NCBI GenBank assembly: GCA_964586775.1 | Contig: CAZPJD010000144.1 | Span: 1 to 39,318 of the forward strand | DNA from: JADLEX01 sp964586775 | GTDB taxonomy: Bacteria > Lernaellota > Lernaellaia > JACKCT01 | DNA: 39,318 nucleotides | Direction of reading: 5' to 3' | In this document: one piece after another, positions 16,455 to 24,406 of the stretch | Layout of the letters: each line of letters begins with the position of its first letter | How positions within the stretch are numbered: the stretch's first letter is position 1 | Program-made: the position numbers and the translations under genes | The notes under the pieces: model-generated | Database searches by the model: none | What the model was told of the DNA's origin: nothing | Seen by the model: the letters and a program-made list of their open reading frames with translations, nothing else

Positions 16455-18155
16455 ATGACGCAGCCGAAGAACGCGAAGAGCCGACTGACCACCGAGGGCC
16501 TTGGGCGCGCGCCCAATCGCGCGATGCTGCGCGGCGTCGGTTTCCACGACGACGACTTCGACAAACCGATGATCGGCGTGGCGTCGCTGTTTTCGGACAT
16601 CACGCCGTGCAACGCGCACCTCGATCGTCTCGCGCGCAAGGGCATCGAGGGCGTGCGCTCCGCGGGCGGCGTCCCGCAGATTTTCGGCGCGCCCACGGCG
16701 TCCGACGGCATCATGATGGGCCACCAGGGCATGCGCTACAGCCTCGTCTCGCGCGAGGTGATCGCCGATTCCATCGAGATCGTCTCGGGCGGCATGAACC
16801 ACGACGGCGTGCTGGCCTTCGGCGGCTGCGACAAAAACATGCCCGGCTGCCTGATGGCGATGGCGCGGCTCAACGTGCCGTCGGTCTTCGTTTACGGCGG
16901 CACGATCCTTCCCGGCACCGGCCCCGCCGGCGACGACGTGGACATCGTGTCGATCTTCGAGGCCGTGGGCCGCCGTCAGGCCGGCACCGCCACCGACGAC
17001 GAGGTGCACGAGATCGAGTGCGAGGCGTGCCCCGGCGCGGGCGCGTGCGGCGGCATGTATACCGCCAACACGATGGCCTCGGCGATCGAGGCCATGGGCA
17101 TGAGCCTGCCCTACGACGCCAGCTACCCCGGCGTGTCGGCGGCCAAAGAACGTCAGGCGTATCTGGCGGGCCGCGCGCTGGTGAACCTGATCGAGCGCGA
17201 AATCCGCCCGCGCGACATCATCACGCGCAAATCGCTCGAAAACGCGTACACGCTGGTGCTTGCGCTCGGCGGATCGACCAACGCGGTGCTGCACCTGATG
17301 GCGATCGCGCGCGAAGCCGACGTGGAATGGACGCTCGCCGACTTCGACCGCCTCGGCGACAAGATCCCGCATCTGGCCGACCTGAAGCCCAGCGGGCGCT
17401 ACGTGATGTACGATTTGCACAAGGTGGGCGGCACGCCCGCGGTGCTGCGCGCGCTGCTCGATCACGGCCTGATCCATGCCGACTGCGTGACGGTGACGGG
17501 CAAAACCATCGGCGAAAATCTTGCGAACGTGCGCAGCGTGTACGACGCGGTGCAGGACGTCATCATGCCCTTCGATCGCCCCAAATTCGCGACGGGGCAT
17601 ATTGTCATCCTTCGCGGCAATCTCGCGCCCGACGGCGCGGTGGCGAAGACGGCGGGGCTGAAAAGTCGCGTCATCACCGGCCCCGCGCGCGTCTTCGAGG
17701 GCGAGGAGGCGTGCTTCGCCGCCGTCATGGCGCGGGCCATCCAACCCGGCGACGTGGTCGTGATTCGCGGCGAGGGCCCCGTGGGCGGGCCGGGAATGCG
17801 CGAGATGCTCTCGGTCACCGCCGCGCTCGTGGGTCAGGGGCTCGGCGACCAGGTCGGCCTCATCACCGACGGGCGCTTCTCCGGCGGTACGCACGGGCTC
17901 GTCGTGGGCCACGTCGCGCCCGAGGCCTGGGTCGGCGGACCGATCGCGCTACTGCGCGACGGCGACCGCGTGACCATCGACGGCGACCGAAAGGGGCTCT
18001 CCGTCGATCTGACCGACGCGGAACTGGCGTCGCGCCGTTTGGCGTGGACGAAGCCCGCCCCGCGAGAAAAACGCGGTGTGCTGGCGAAGTTCGCCGCCAC
18101 CGTTTCGTCGGCGTCCGAAGGCGCGGTGACCGGCTACGATCTCGGGATCAAGTAG
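16455..18155 (+). CDS. ilvD: Dihydroxy-acid dehydratase
   Basis: Dehydrates 2,3-dihydroxy-isovalerate or 2,3-dihydroxy-3-methylvalerate to the keto acids for valine, leucine and isoleucine. It has 566 residues, normal for IlvD. Iron-sulfur ligand candidates are Cys52 (ITPCN), Cys125 (FGGCDKNMPGC) and Cys198 (CEACPGAGACGGMYTANTM), consistent with a [2Fe-2S] or [4Fe-4S] dehydratase. The conserved DGRFSGG motif near the C-terminus appears as TDGRFSGGTHG. Its end overlaps the convergent LarA-type gene by 22 bp. No other ilv gene is present. Confidence 0.95.
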   Translation: MTQPKNAKSRLTTEGLGRAPNRAMLRGVGFHDDDFDKPMIGVASLFSDITPCNAHLDRLARKGIEGVRSAGGVPQIFGAPTASDGIMMGHQGMRYSLVSREVIADSIEIVSGGMNHDGVLAFGGCDKNMPGCLMAMARLNVPSVFVYGGTILPGTGPAGDDVDIVSIFEAVGRRQAGTATDDEVHEIECEACPGAGACGGMYTANTMASAIEAMGMSLPYDASYPGVSAAKERQAYLAGRALVNLIEREIRPRDIITRKSLENAYTLVLALGGSTNAVLHLMAIAREADVEWTLADFDRLGDKIPHLADLKPSGRYVMYDLHKVGGTPAVLRALLDHGLIHADCVTVTGKTIGENLANVRSVYDAVQDVIMPFDRPKFATGHIVILRGNLAPDGAVAKTAGLKSRVITGPARVFEGEEACFAAVMARAIQPGDVVVIRGEGPVGGPGMREMLSVTAALVGQGLGDQVGLITDGRFSGGTHGLVVGHVAPEAWVGGPIALLRDGDRVTIDGDRKGLSVDLTDAELASRRLAWTKPAPREKRGVLAKFAATVSSASEGAVTGYDLGIK

Positions 18156-19294
18156 ACCGAATCGGGAAGGATCGCCGCGCTCGCGGGCCGGATTCGCATC
18201 GCGTCGGCGACCGCGCTCGCAAGGTCGGGCGCGTGGCGAAAGAACGTTTGCTCCACCTCGTCCTTCGGCAGATCGCTGACCAGCACGCACCTCGCGCCGC
18301 GCGGCAGGAACCGCGTGAGCGTGTGGCGGTGGATGATCTCATTCACCGCGTGCGCGCCGCCGACGCCCTCGGCGCACGGGCCGCAGACGATGAGCGTGCC
18401 GCCTTCGGCGAGGCATAGCGCGGCGGGCGGAACGGCTTTGGTGATCTGATAGATGTTGATCGCCGTGGGGTCGCCCGCGCCCGCGATAACCAGATCGTGG
18501 CGCGTCACGGGGACCTCGCCGATGGCGCGCGCGAGGGGCACGAGCGCGCGGTGCGCGGCAACGACATCGCCAAACGCCGCGCGCACGAGCGAGCCGTCGG
18601 CGTTCGTGACGACGTTCAGGATCGCGACCTTTTTCAGCAGGCGTACGAGAGCCTCCTGGTTTGCGCGCGCGGGGTTGCCGTCGGCCACGCCGAGCCACGC
18701 ACCGGGCCTGTCGCGCAGGGCATGGTTGCCCGTGATGTCCGCCGCCGCGGCGACGCCGGGCAGAATCGCCTTCGCACCGCCGGTGAATCCCGCGAAATAG
18801 TGCGGACGCACCGCGCCCAGCGCGATGACCGCGTCGGCCTCGGCGACCTCGCGATTCACGAAGAAACCGAATTCGTCCGCACCCACGCGACGCACCCGCG
18901 CGGGATTGTTTGCGTCGTGATGCTCGATGCGGACGCGGCCGATCCAGTCCTCCGGCAGACCGAGGCGCTCGTCGGGCATTGTCGCGTGTTTGCCGTAACC
19001 GACGACGACACAGATCTGCTCGTCGGGCACATGAGCGATGGCGCGACGCAGCGCGCCGAGCATGGCCGCCTTCGGCATGCCGCGTGTGGGGTCCGGGATG
19101 ACGATGGCCACGCGATGCGCCGACGAGACGAATCGCCCCGCCTCAGCGGAGCCAATCGGTTCGCGAAGCGCGCGGGCGAGCTCGGCGTCGGGATCCTCCA
19201 CGGGCGCAAGCCGATTCGCCGCGTAGATCGCAGCGGGGACTTCGAGCGACGGAACGTCGAGCCGACCGGTTCCGAATCGAATATGCGCGTTCAC
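18134..19294 (-). CDS. Nickel-dependent lactate racemase family protein (LarA/DUF2088)
   Basis: A 386-residue member of the LarA superfamily, whose known members epimerise alpha-hydroxy acids with a nickel-pincer nucleotide cofactor. The four residues that matter in L. plantarum LarA are present with matching spacing: His103, His165 (VRPHYFAGFTGGAKAILPG), Lys175, the cofactor-linking Lys, and His191 (ITGNH). The segment VVGYGKHATMPDERLG surrounds the first His. Lactate itself cannot be inferred, since the family includes many 2-hydroxy-acid racemases. larB, larC and larE, needed to build the cofactor, are absent from this window. The GTG start overlaps the glgX stop by 4 bp, strongly suggesting coupled translation with glycogen metabolism. 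Confidence 0.85.
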   Translation of the reverse strand: MNAHIRFGTGRLDVPSLEVPAAIYAANRLAPVEDPDAELARALREPIGSAEAGRFVSSAHRVAIVIPDPTRGMPKAAMLGALRRAIAHVPDEQICVVVGYGKHATMPDERLGLPEDWIGRVRIEHHDANNPARVRRVGADEFGFFVNREVAEADAVIALGAVRPHYFAGFTGGAKAILPGVAAAADITGNHALRDRPGAWLGVADGNPARANQEALVRLLKKVAILNVVTNADGSLVRAAFGDVVAAHRALVPLARAIGEVPVTRHDLVIAGAGDPTAINIYQITKAVPPAALCLAEGGTLIVCGPCAEGVGGAHAVNEIIHRHTLTRFLPRGARCVLVSDLPKDEVEQTFFRHAPDLASAVADAMRIRPASAAILPDSVYLIPRS

Positions 19295-21414
19295 GCCCGG
19301 TGGTCCTGATGATGTTGCGAGAGCATCACCATGACGGTACGCGCGGGAACGACCACGACTTTTTCGCGGACGAGGACCGGGTGCGGATCTCCCGCGCCTC
19401 GCAGATCCGCCACGACCGGCATCGACGTGTCGATCACCTTGACCCAAACGTCGCCGTTGAATGGCGCGGGCATCGGGTAATCGACGGGCCGCGTGCCCAT
19501 GTTCATGATCGCGAGCACGTCGGGTTCGTCCGACGGCGCACGATCGCGATCGTGACGGCCCGATTCGATGAACGACAGGAAGCGTCCCTCGGGATGATTC
19601 CAATCGGGATTCCCGCCATCGGTGCCGAACCAGCGGATCTCGGGCAACGACGCGAAGCCGTTGTCCGCGCCGAGGTAGTGGTGGGCGCGCCCGTAGTACG
19701 GCAGGCTTTTGCGCAGGCGGATGAGTTTCTTCACCCAGCGAAACGTCTCGGCGTGCGTTTCGATCCCGCCGAAATCCACCCACGAGATTTCATTGTCCTG
19801 ACAGTACGCGTTGTTGTTGCCGCGCTGCGTGCGGCCGATTTCGTCGCCGGCGACGAACATGGGCACGCCGTGCGACAAAAACAGCAGCGCAAAGAAGTTG
19901 CGGATCGCGCGCATGCGCCACGCGCCCACCGTGCGGTCGTCCGTCTCGCCCTCGGCGCCGAAGTTGTGCGAGTAGTTCTCCTCCGCGCCGTCGCGGTTGT
20001 CCTCGCGGTTCGCGGCGTTTTTCTTGGCCTCGAACGACACCAGGTCGCGCATCGTGAAGCCGTCGTGGCAGGTCACGTAGTTGACGGAGTGCGTCGGCGT
20101 GCGTCCGTTGTGCGCGAACAGGTCCGAGCTGCCCGTCAACGCGAAACCCATCATCGAAAGCTGGCCGCCGTCGCCGCGCACGAAGCGACGCACGGTGTCG
20201 CGATATCGACCGTTCCACTCCATGAATTCGATGGGAAACGCACCAAGCTGATAGCCGCCGTATCCCACATCCCACGGCTCGGCGACGAGTTTCGTGCGCG
20301 CCAAAATCGGGTCCTGCGCAACGGCGGTCAGGAACGGCGATTGGATGTCGAAGGACTCGTGCGTGCGCGCGAGCGCCGTGGCGAGGTCGAAGCGGAAGCC
20401 GTCGACATGGCAGACCTCGGCCCAGTAGCGAAGCGAATCCATCACCATTCGAAGCGTCTGCGGATGGCCGAGGTTGAGCGTATTGCCGCAGCCCGTGACG
20501 TCCCAGTTGAAGCGTGGGTTGTTGGCGTGCAGCTTGTAGTAGGTGGTGTTGTCGATTCCCTTCTGCGAGAACGTCGGCCCGAGGTGATTGCCCTCGCAAC
20601 TGTGGTTGTAAACCACGTCGAGGATCACCTCAATGCCCGCGCGATGGCACTCGCGCACGAGCGTCTTGAATTCGCGCACCTGTCCGCCGCGCGTGTCGAT
20701 CGCGTAACGCGAGTCCGGCGCAAACCAGCCGAGCGTGTTGTAGCCCCAGTAATTGCCGAGCCCTTTTTCGACCAGGTGTTCCTCGTCGCAGCACTCGTGA
20801 ATGGGTAGCAACTCGACGACGTTGACGCCGAGATCCTTGAGGTACGGGATCTTCTCGATAAAGCCGAGAAACGTGCCCGGCCGCGTGACGCCCGATGACG
20901 GATGCGCCGTGAATCCCTTGATGTGGGCCTCGTAGATCACCATCTCCGAAAGCGGGATGCGCGGCTTTTCGATGCCCTGCCAGTCGAACGCGTCGTCCAC
21001 GACCACGCACTTGGGGACGACGTGGTCGTTCGCGCGCGTGTCGATCGTGAGGTCTTCGCTTCCGCCCTTTCGCGTAAACGCGAAGTGCAGGTCGTTGGTG
21101 CGCGCGTGTTTGTGCGTGATCGCCTTGGCGTAGGGATCGACGAGCAGCTTGTGGGTGTTGAAACGCATTCCCTTGCGTGGATCGTAGGGACCGTCCACGC
21201 GCCAACCGTAAAGCTGCCCCGGGCCGACATCCGCGACGAACGTGTGCCACACGTGCCGCGTGCGTCTGCGCAGTTCCACGGTGCGCGACGGCAGTGCGTC
21301 GTGCGGGTCGTCGAAAAGGCACAGCGTGACGGCGGTGGCATGACGGGAATAGATCGAAAAGTTGACGCCGCCGTCCACAACCGTGGCACCCTGCGGAAAC
21401 GGAAATGAGGTCAT
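19291..21414 (-). CDS. glgX: Glycogen debranching protein GlgX
   Basis: A 707-residue isoamylase-type enzyme that cleaves alpha-1,6 branch points of glycogen after phosphorylase action. A family CBM48 domain covers residues ~1-140 (FPFPQGATVVDGGVNFSIYS). The GH13 barrel follows: YEAHIKGFTAHPSSGV; VELLPIHEC; VVYNHSCEGN; GFRFDLATAL with the nucleophile Asp; KLVAEPWDVGYGGYQLG with the catalytic Glu; and the third acidic region YVTCHDGFTMRDLVS. The C-terminal beta domain ends at residue ~707. ATG at 21414. A candidate promoter lies at 21453-21481. The gene is followed, with a 4-bp overlap, by the LarA-type gene. No other glg genes are present in the window. Confidence 0.93.
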   Translation of the reverse strand: MTSFPFPQGATVVDGGVNFSIYSRHATAVTLCLFDDPHDALPSRTVELRRRTRHVWHTFVADVGPGQLYGWRVDGPYDPRKGMRFNTHKLLVDPYAKAITHKHARTNDLHFAFTRKGGSEDLTIDTRANDHVVPKCVVVDDAFDWQGIEKPRIPLSEMVIYEAHIKGFTAHPSSGVTRPGTFLGFIEKIPYLKDLGVNVVELLPIHECCDEEHLVEKGLGNYWGYNTLGWFAPDSRYAIDTRGGQVREFKTLVRECHRAGIEVILDVVYNHSCEGNHLGPTFSQKGIDNTTYYKLHANNPRFNWDVTGCGNTLNLGHPQTLRMVMDSLRYWAEVCHVDGFRFDLATALARTHESFDIQSPFLTAVAQDPILARTKLVAEPWDVGYGGYQLGAFPIEFMEWNGRYRDTVRRFVRGDGGQLSMMGFALTGSSDLFAHNGRTPTHSVNYVTCHDGFTMRDLVSFEAKKNAANREDNRDGAEENYSHNFGAEGETDDRTVGAWRMRAIRNFFALLFLSHGVPMFVAGDEIGRTQRGNNNAYCQDNEISWVDFGGIETHAETFRWVKKLIRLRKSLPYYGRAHHYLGADNGFASLPEIRWFGTDGGNPDWNHPEGRFLSFIESGRHDRDRAPSDEPDVLAIMNMGTRPVDYPMPAPFNGDVWVKVIDTSMPVVADLRGAGDPHPVLVREKVVVVPARTVMVMLSQHHQDHRA

Positions 21415-21452
21415 CGAGGGGCCGTCACCTTCAACGGGGATAAAGATGCCTC

Positions 21453-21481
21453 ATTTGCCGCGAACGCGCGGTGCGCGTCAA
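21453..21481 (-). promoter_or_regulatory. Candidate promoter for glgX-larA-type operon
   Basis: On the minus strand TTGACG (21481-21476) and GCAAAT (21458-21453) are separated by 17 bp. The -10 is a moderate match. It sits about 40 bp upstream of the glgX start. Confidence 0.35.
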
Positions 21482-21513
21482 GGCGGCGCGGACGAGCCCG
21501 GCCCGGACAGAAG

Positions 21514-21544
21514 AACGCCCCGGGCACCAATCGCCCGAGGCGTT
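21514..21544 (-). terminator. Hairpin terminator after acyl-CoA dehydrogenase gene
   Basis: AACGCCCCGGGC (21514-21525) and GCCCGAGGCGTT (21533-21544) form a 12-bp stem with one G-T pair and a 7-nt loop. It lies about 20 bases past the stop of the acyl-CoA dehydrogenase gene. On the minus strand the following tract is CTTCT, a poor U-run, so it may act as a weak terminator or an RNA end-stabilising hairpin. Confidence 0.6.
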
Positions 21545-21563
21545 AACGGAGTCGAGGAAGGCC

Positions 21564-23429
21564 TTAGAGGATCGCCTTCATCGCCGAAAGATCCTTGTTT
21601 TTCATCATCTCGAAGACCGCCGAGGCGATCGGCAGCCGGTTGTTCACGAACCAGTATGCGGACTGCGTCTTGTTGTAGTAGTAGGTGGCTTCCTCGCTGG
21701 CCTCGATGAACGCGCGCACGGCCTTCTTATCGTTCGCGTCCACGCCCTTTTCGGCGATCATGCCGTTCAGGCGATTGGCGGCGAGCACCGCCTGCGAGAG
21801 CAGCATCCACGACACGACGATGTGGCCCGCCGCCTCGAGGAAGTTGCTGGCCTGCAGCAGCGGAACGAGCGCCTCGAAGCCGCCCTGCTTCACCGACTGC
21901 TGGATGCCCATGACGGCCATGGCCATCTCCATCTGCGCCTTTTCGAGCTTCGCGAACGCCTCACCCATCACCGGGTGGTCCTTGTGCTCGCCGACGAAGA
22001 TCGAGATCTCCTGCATGACCTGCATGAAGACCGCGCCGCCCTTCATGGTCATCTTGCGTCCCATGAGGTCGAGGGCCTGAATGCCGTTGGTGCCCTCATA
22101 CAGCGACGTGATCTTCTCGTCGCGCATGTACTGCTCCATCGGGTATTCCTTGATGTAGCCGTATCCGCCGAGGGTCTGAATCGCCAGCTCCGTCACCTTG
22201 AAGCCCTGATCGGTGCTGTACGCCTTGCAGATGGGGACGAGGAACTCGACGAGGTTCTGATAGTGCTGCTTCTCCTCGGGGTCCTCGGTCACATGGGCCA
22301 GATCGCCCCAGAACGCGACCTGCGACAGCATCGCGCGCACGCCCTCGGTCGTCGACTTCATGTGCATCAGCATCCGGCGGATGTCGGGGTGCTCGACGAT
22401 CGCCACGGGCGGCGCTTCATTGTTCGCCATGTCCTTGATGTGACGGAACTGGATGCGCTCCTTGGAATACTGAAGCGACGACTGAAAAGCCGCGGCCGCC
22501 AGCGCGTTGCCCTGCATGCCGACGTAGAGCCTCGCCTCGTTCATCATCTGGAACATGTAGGCAATGCCCTTGTTCTCCTCGCCGATCAGCCAGCCCTGGC
22601 ACTTGCCGCTCTCGCCGAAGTTCAGCGTGCAGGTGGCGTTGCCTTTGATGCCCATCTTGTGCTCGACGTTGCCCGTCACGACGTCGTTGAACTCGCCGAT
22701 CGAGCCGTCGTCGTTCACCAGATATTTCGGCACGAGGAACAGCGAGATGCCGTGGATGCCGTAGGGCGCGCCTTCGATGCGGGCGAGCACCGGGTGGATG
22801 ATGTTCGTGGTGAGGTCGTGGTCGCCGGAGCTGATGAAGATCTTGGTGCCGACGATCGAGAACGAGCCGTCGGGGCGACGGGTCGCCTTGGTCTTGAGCG
22901 CGCCGACGTCGGAACCCGCGCCGGGCTCGGTCAGGCACATCGTGCCGCCCCACTCGCCCGTGTACATCTTCTCGACGTACTTGGCGCGCAGCTCGTCACT
23001 CGCGAAGTTTTGGAACATGTGCGCCGCGCCGTAGGTCAGCTCGCTGTACATGGAGAAGGCGGTGTTGGCGCCGCAGAAGAACTCCATGACGCCCATGTTC
23101 AGGATGTGCGGCATGCCGAGACCGCCCAACTCGGGCGGAGCGGAGAGGCCGAGGAAACCGTTCTCGGTGTAGGTCTGGTACGCCTTTTTCACGTACTCGG
23201 GGACCGAGACCTTGCCGTTTTCGAACTTGACGCCGTCGCTGTCCATCGCGGACCAGATGGGCGCGAGCACCTCGCGGGCGACCTTCAGGCCGCTGCGCAT
23301 CATCTCTCTCGCCATCGCCTCGTCGTATCCGACCTCGGCGTACTTGGGGTACGCGGACAGCTTACCGATGTCCAGCCAGTCGAAAAGGCAGAAATTCACA
23401 TCGCGTTCGTCAACCATGTAATGAGTCAT
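21564..23429 (-). CDS. Acyl-CoA dehydrogenase (FadE/DmdC-type, with C-terminal extension)
   Basis: A 621-residue flavoenzyme for the first step of beta-oxidation or a related acyl-CoA oxidation. The N-terminal helical domain is followed by the FAD/substrate region (GTMCLTEPGAGSDVGAL; GTKIFISSGDHDLT) and the C-terminal helical domain with TLGGYGYIKEYPMEQYMRDEKITSLYEGTNGIQALDL, which carries the Glu expected in the FadE/AidB-like and 3-methylmercaptopropionyl-CoA dehydrogenase-like clade. The extra ~130 residues at the end match the acyl-CoA dehydrogenase C-terminal extension domain of ~600-residue members. GGAGGG sits 4 nt before the ATG at 23429, which is favoured over an in-frame upstream ATG-like start at 23513. 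A TetR-type fatty-acid operator lies upstream, implying control by acyl-CoA. Confidence 0.92.
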   Translation of the reverse strand: MTHYMVDERDVNFCLFDWLDIGKLSAYPKYAEVGYDEAMAREMMRSGLKVAREVLAPIWSAMDSDGVKFENGKVSVPEYVKKAYQTYTENGFLGLSAPPELGGLGMPHILNMGVMEFFCGANTAFSMYSELTYGAAHMFQNFASDELRAKYVEKMYTGEWGGTMCLTEPGAGSDVGALKTKATRRPDGSFSIVGTKIFISSGDHDLTTNIIHPVLARIEGAPYGIHGISLFLVPKYLVNDDGSIGEFNDVVTGNVEHKMGIKGNATCTLNFGESGKCQGWLIGEENKGIAYMFQMMNEARLYVGMQGNALAAAAFQSSLQYSKERIQFRHIKDMANNEAPPVAIVEHPDIRRMLMHMKSTTEGVRAMLSQVAFWGDLAHVTEDPEEKQHYQNLVEFLVPICKAYSTDQGFKVTELAIQTLGGYGYIKEYPMEQYMRDEKITSLYEGTNGIQALDLMGRKMTMKGGAVFMQVMQEISIFVGEHKDHPVMGEAFAKLEKAQMEMAMAVMGIQQSVKQGGFEALVPLLQASNFLEAAGHIVVSWMLLSQAVLAANRLNGMIAEKGVDANDKKAVRAFIEASEEATYYYNKTQSAYWFVNNRLPIASAVFEMMKNKDLSAMKAIL

Positions 23430-23497
23430 GAAGCCCTCCAAGCTCCTCAAACCGGCGTGGAACCATCGCCCCGGCGAAACTCGAAACCGAAGGTTCA

Positions 23498-23517
23498 CTG
23501 AATGAACCCTCATTCAG
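23498..23517. promoter_or_regulatory. FadR-type (TetR family) operator
   Basis: A perfect 8-bp inverted repeat, CTGAATGA (23498-23505), ACCC, TCATTCAG (23510-23517). Its core TGAATGA-N4-TCATTCA is the half-site and spacing known for the Bacillus subtilis TetR-family FadR (YsiA), which represses beta-oxidation genes until long-chain acyl-CoA binds. It lies 69 bp upstream of the acyl-CoA dehydrogenase start and covers the predicted transcription start. A regulator gene is not in the window. Confidence 0.8.
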
Positions 23518-23518
23518 A

Positions 23519-23548
23519 ATCTTGACACGGAGCGCGGGGGCCTGTCAA
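23519..23548 (-). promoter_or_regulatory. Candidate promoter for acyl-CoA dehydrogenase gene
   Basis: On the minus strand TTGACA (23548-23543) and CAAGAT (23524-23519) are separated by 18 bp. The predicted start falls in the operator at 23498-23517. The -35 also belongs to an inverted repeat CTTGACA (23521-23527) / TGTCAAG (23543-23549), so a second TTGACA points the other way. Confidence 0.5.
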
Positions 23549-23620
23549 GGAACTCCAGGCTTCGTCGAGGCGTTTTTTCGGATTTCGCGCAGCCGGAATC
23601 GAGACGGTCCCGTCAGGTCG

Positions 23621-24406
23621 CTACCGGTCGTTTTGCGCCCGGAGCCGTTGCGTCACGGTGTCGTCGGGGTTCATGCGCGTCCACTCGTCGATAAACGCCG
23701 CGAACGGTGCGATGAGATCGGGATTCGTGCGACGCAGCGCGGCGAACAGCCCCATCGCGCGCCGACCCAGCGCCGCGTGCGTGAAGTAGGCGTTTCGCAC
23801 GTCGGGCGTCGAACGCGGCGCGCTGGCGACGTACTCGGTCAGCAAAGCCCACACGGGATCGGCCGTCTCAATCCTCTTGCCGGCGCTCGCGTGATCTTCC
23901 GCCACCAACAAGGCGCGCGTGAGCCGAATCTGGCGCCCAGCCTGATCGCGCACGCCGGCCCACGCCGCCGCGTCGAGCCGGTCGAAACGCCCAAATAGTC
24001 GTTCCGCCCGCGCGACATCGCCCACGGCGAGCGACTCCTCGATCCAGGCGTGCAGATGTTCGCCGAACTGCGGCGACGCGGCCAGTTGCTCGATATGCGC
24101 GGCCAGTCGTCGCTCGAAGCGCTCCCCCGCCCCCAAGCGCAGGTCCGCCGTCATCGCGTGGGCCATCAGCGCACCCGCCGCGTCGCGGTCGCCCTTTCGC
24201 TCGAGAGTTTCGACCAGAAAAGACAGCTTCAGGTCGGCCAATCGTTCGTCCGCCTCGCGCTCCCACCACGCCACGAGTTCGTCGCGCGACCACGTCGCCG
24301 GATGAACACGCCACGCGCAGACAGCCCCCAGAATGGCCCCGAGCGCAAGACCCCGAGCGATCATGCCGCCCCATGCCCGCGCGATGGAAGCTGGACGCGC
24401 GCTCAT
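23621..24406 (-). CDS. Membrane-anchored helical protein of unknown function
   Basis: A 261-residue protein with one probable N-terminal transmembrane segment (ARGLALGAILGAVCAWRV) followed by a helical domain rich in Ala, Leu, Arg and Glu (FLVETLERKGDRDAAGALM; VARAERLFGRFDRLDAAAW). The repeating helix pairs hint at a TPR-like or HEAT-like solenoid, but no canonical TPR consensus was seen. The ATG at 24406 overlaps the stop of the preceding membrane SGNH hydrolase gene by 4 bp (ATGA), so translation is coupled. It is the last gene of the SEC-C/pseudopilin-like/SGNH operon. The topology suggests the solenoid faces the periplasm, a possible partner of the hydrolase. No homologous family was recognised. 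Confidence 0.6.
   Translation of the reverse strand: MSARPASIARAWGGMIARGLALGAILGAVCAWRVHPATWSRDELVAWWEREADERLADLKLSFLVETLERKGDRDAAGALMAHAMTADLRLGAGERFERRLAAHIEQLAASPQFGEHLHAWIEESLAVGDVARAERLFGRFDRLDAAAWAGVRDQAGRQIRLTRALLVAEDHASAGKRIETADPVWALLTEYVASAPRSTPDVRNAYFTHAALGRRAMGLFAALRRTNPDLIAPFAAFIDEWTRMNPDDTVTQRLRAQNDR

Noticed and set aside
14604..17912. About 1100-codon minus-strand ORF antisense to RetSat-like and ilvD genes
   Set aside because: Composition is His/Arg/Ala/Val-rich with no recognisable domain, typical of antisense of G+C-rich coding DNA.
14852..18418. Very long plus-strand ORF (about 1190 codons) in a second frame over the RetSat-like and ilvD genes
   Set aside because: It is Arg/Ala/Gly-rich with no family motif and lies entirely over two well-supported genes; long shadow frames are expected at high G+C.
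21471..23501. 676-codon plus-strand ORF opposite the acyl-CoA dehydrogenase gene
   Set aside because: Rich in Leu, His, Val and Arg without domain signature; it is the complement of a conserved gene.
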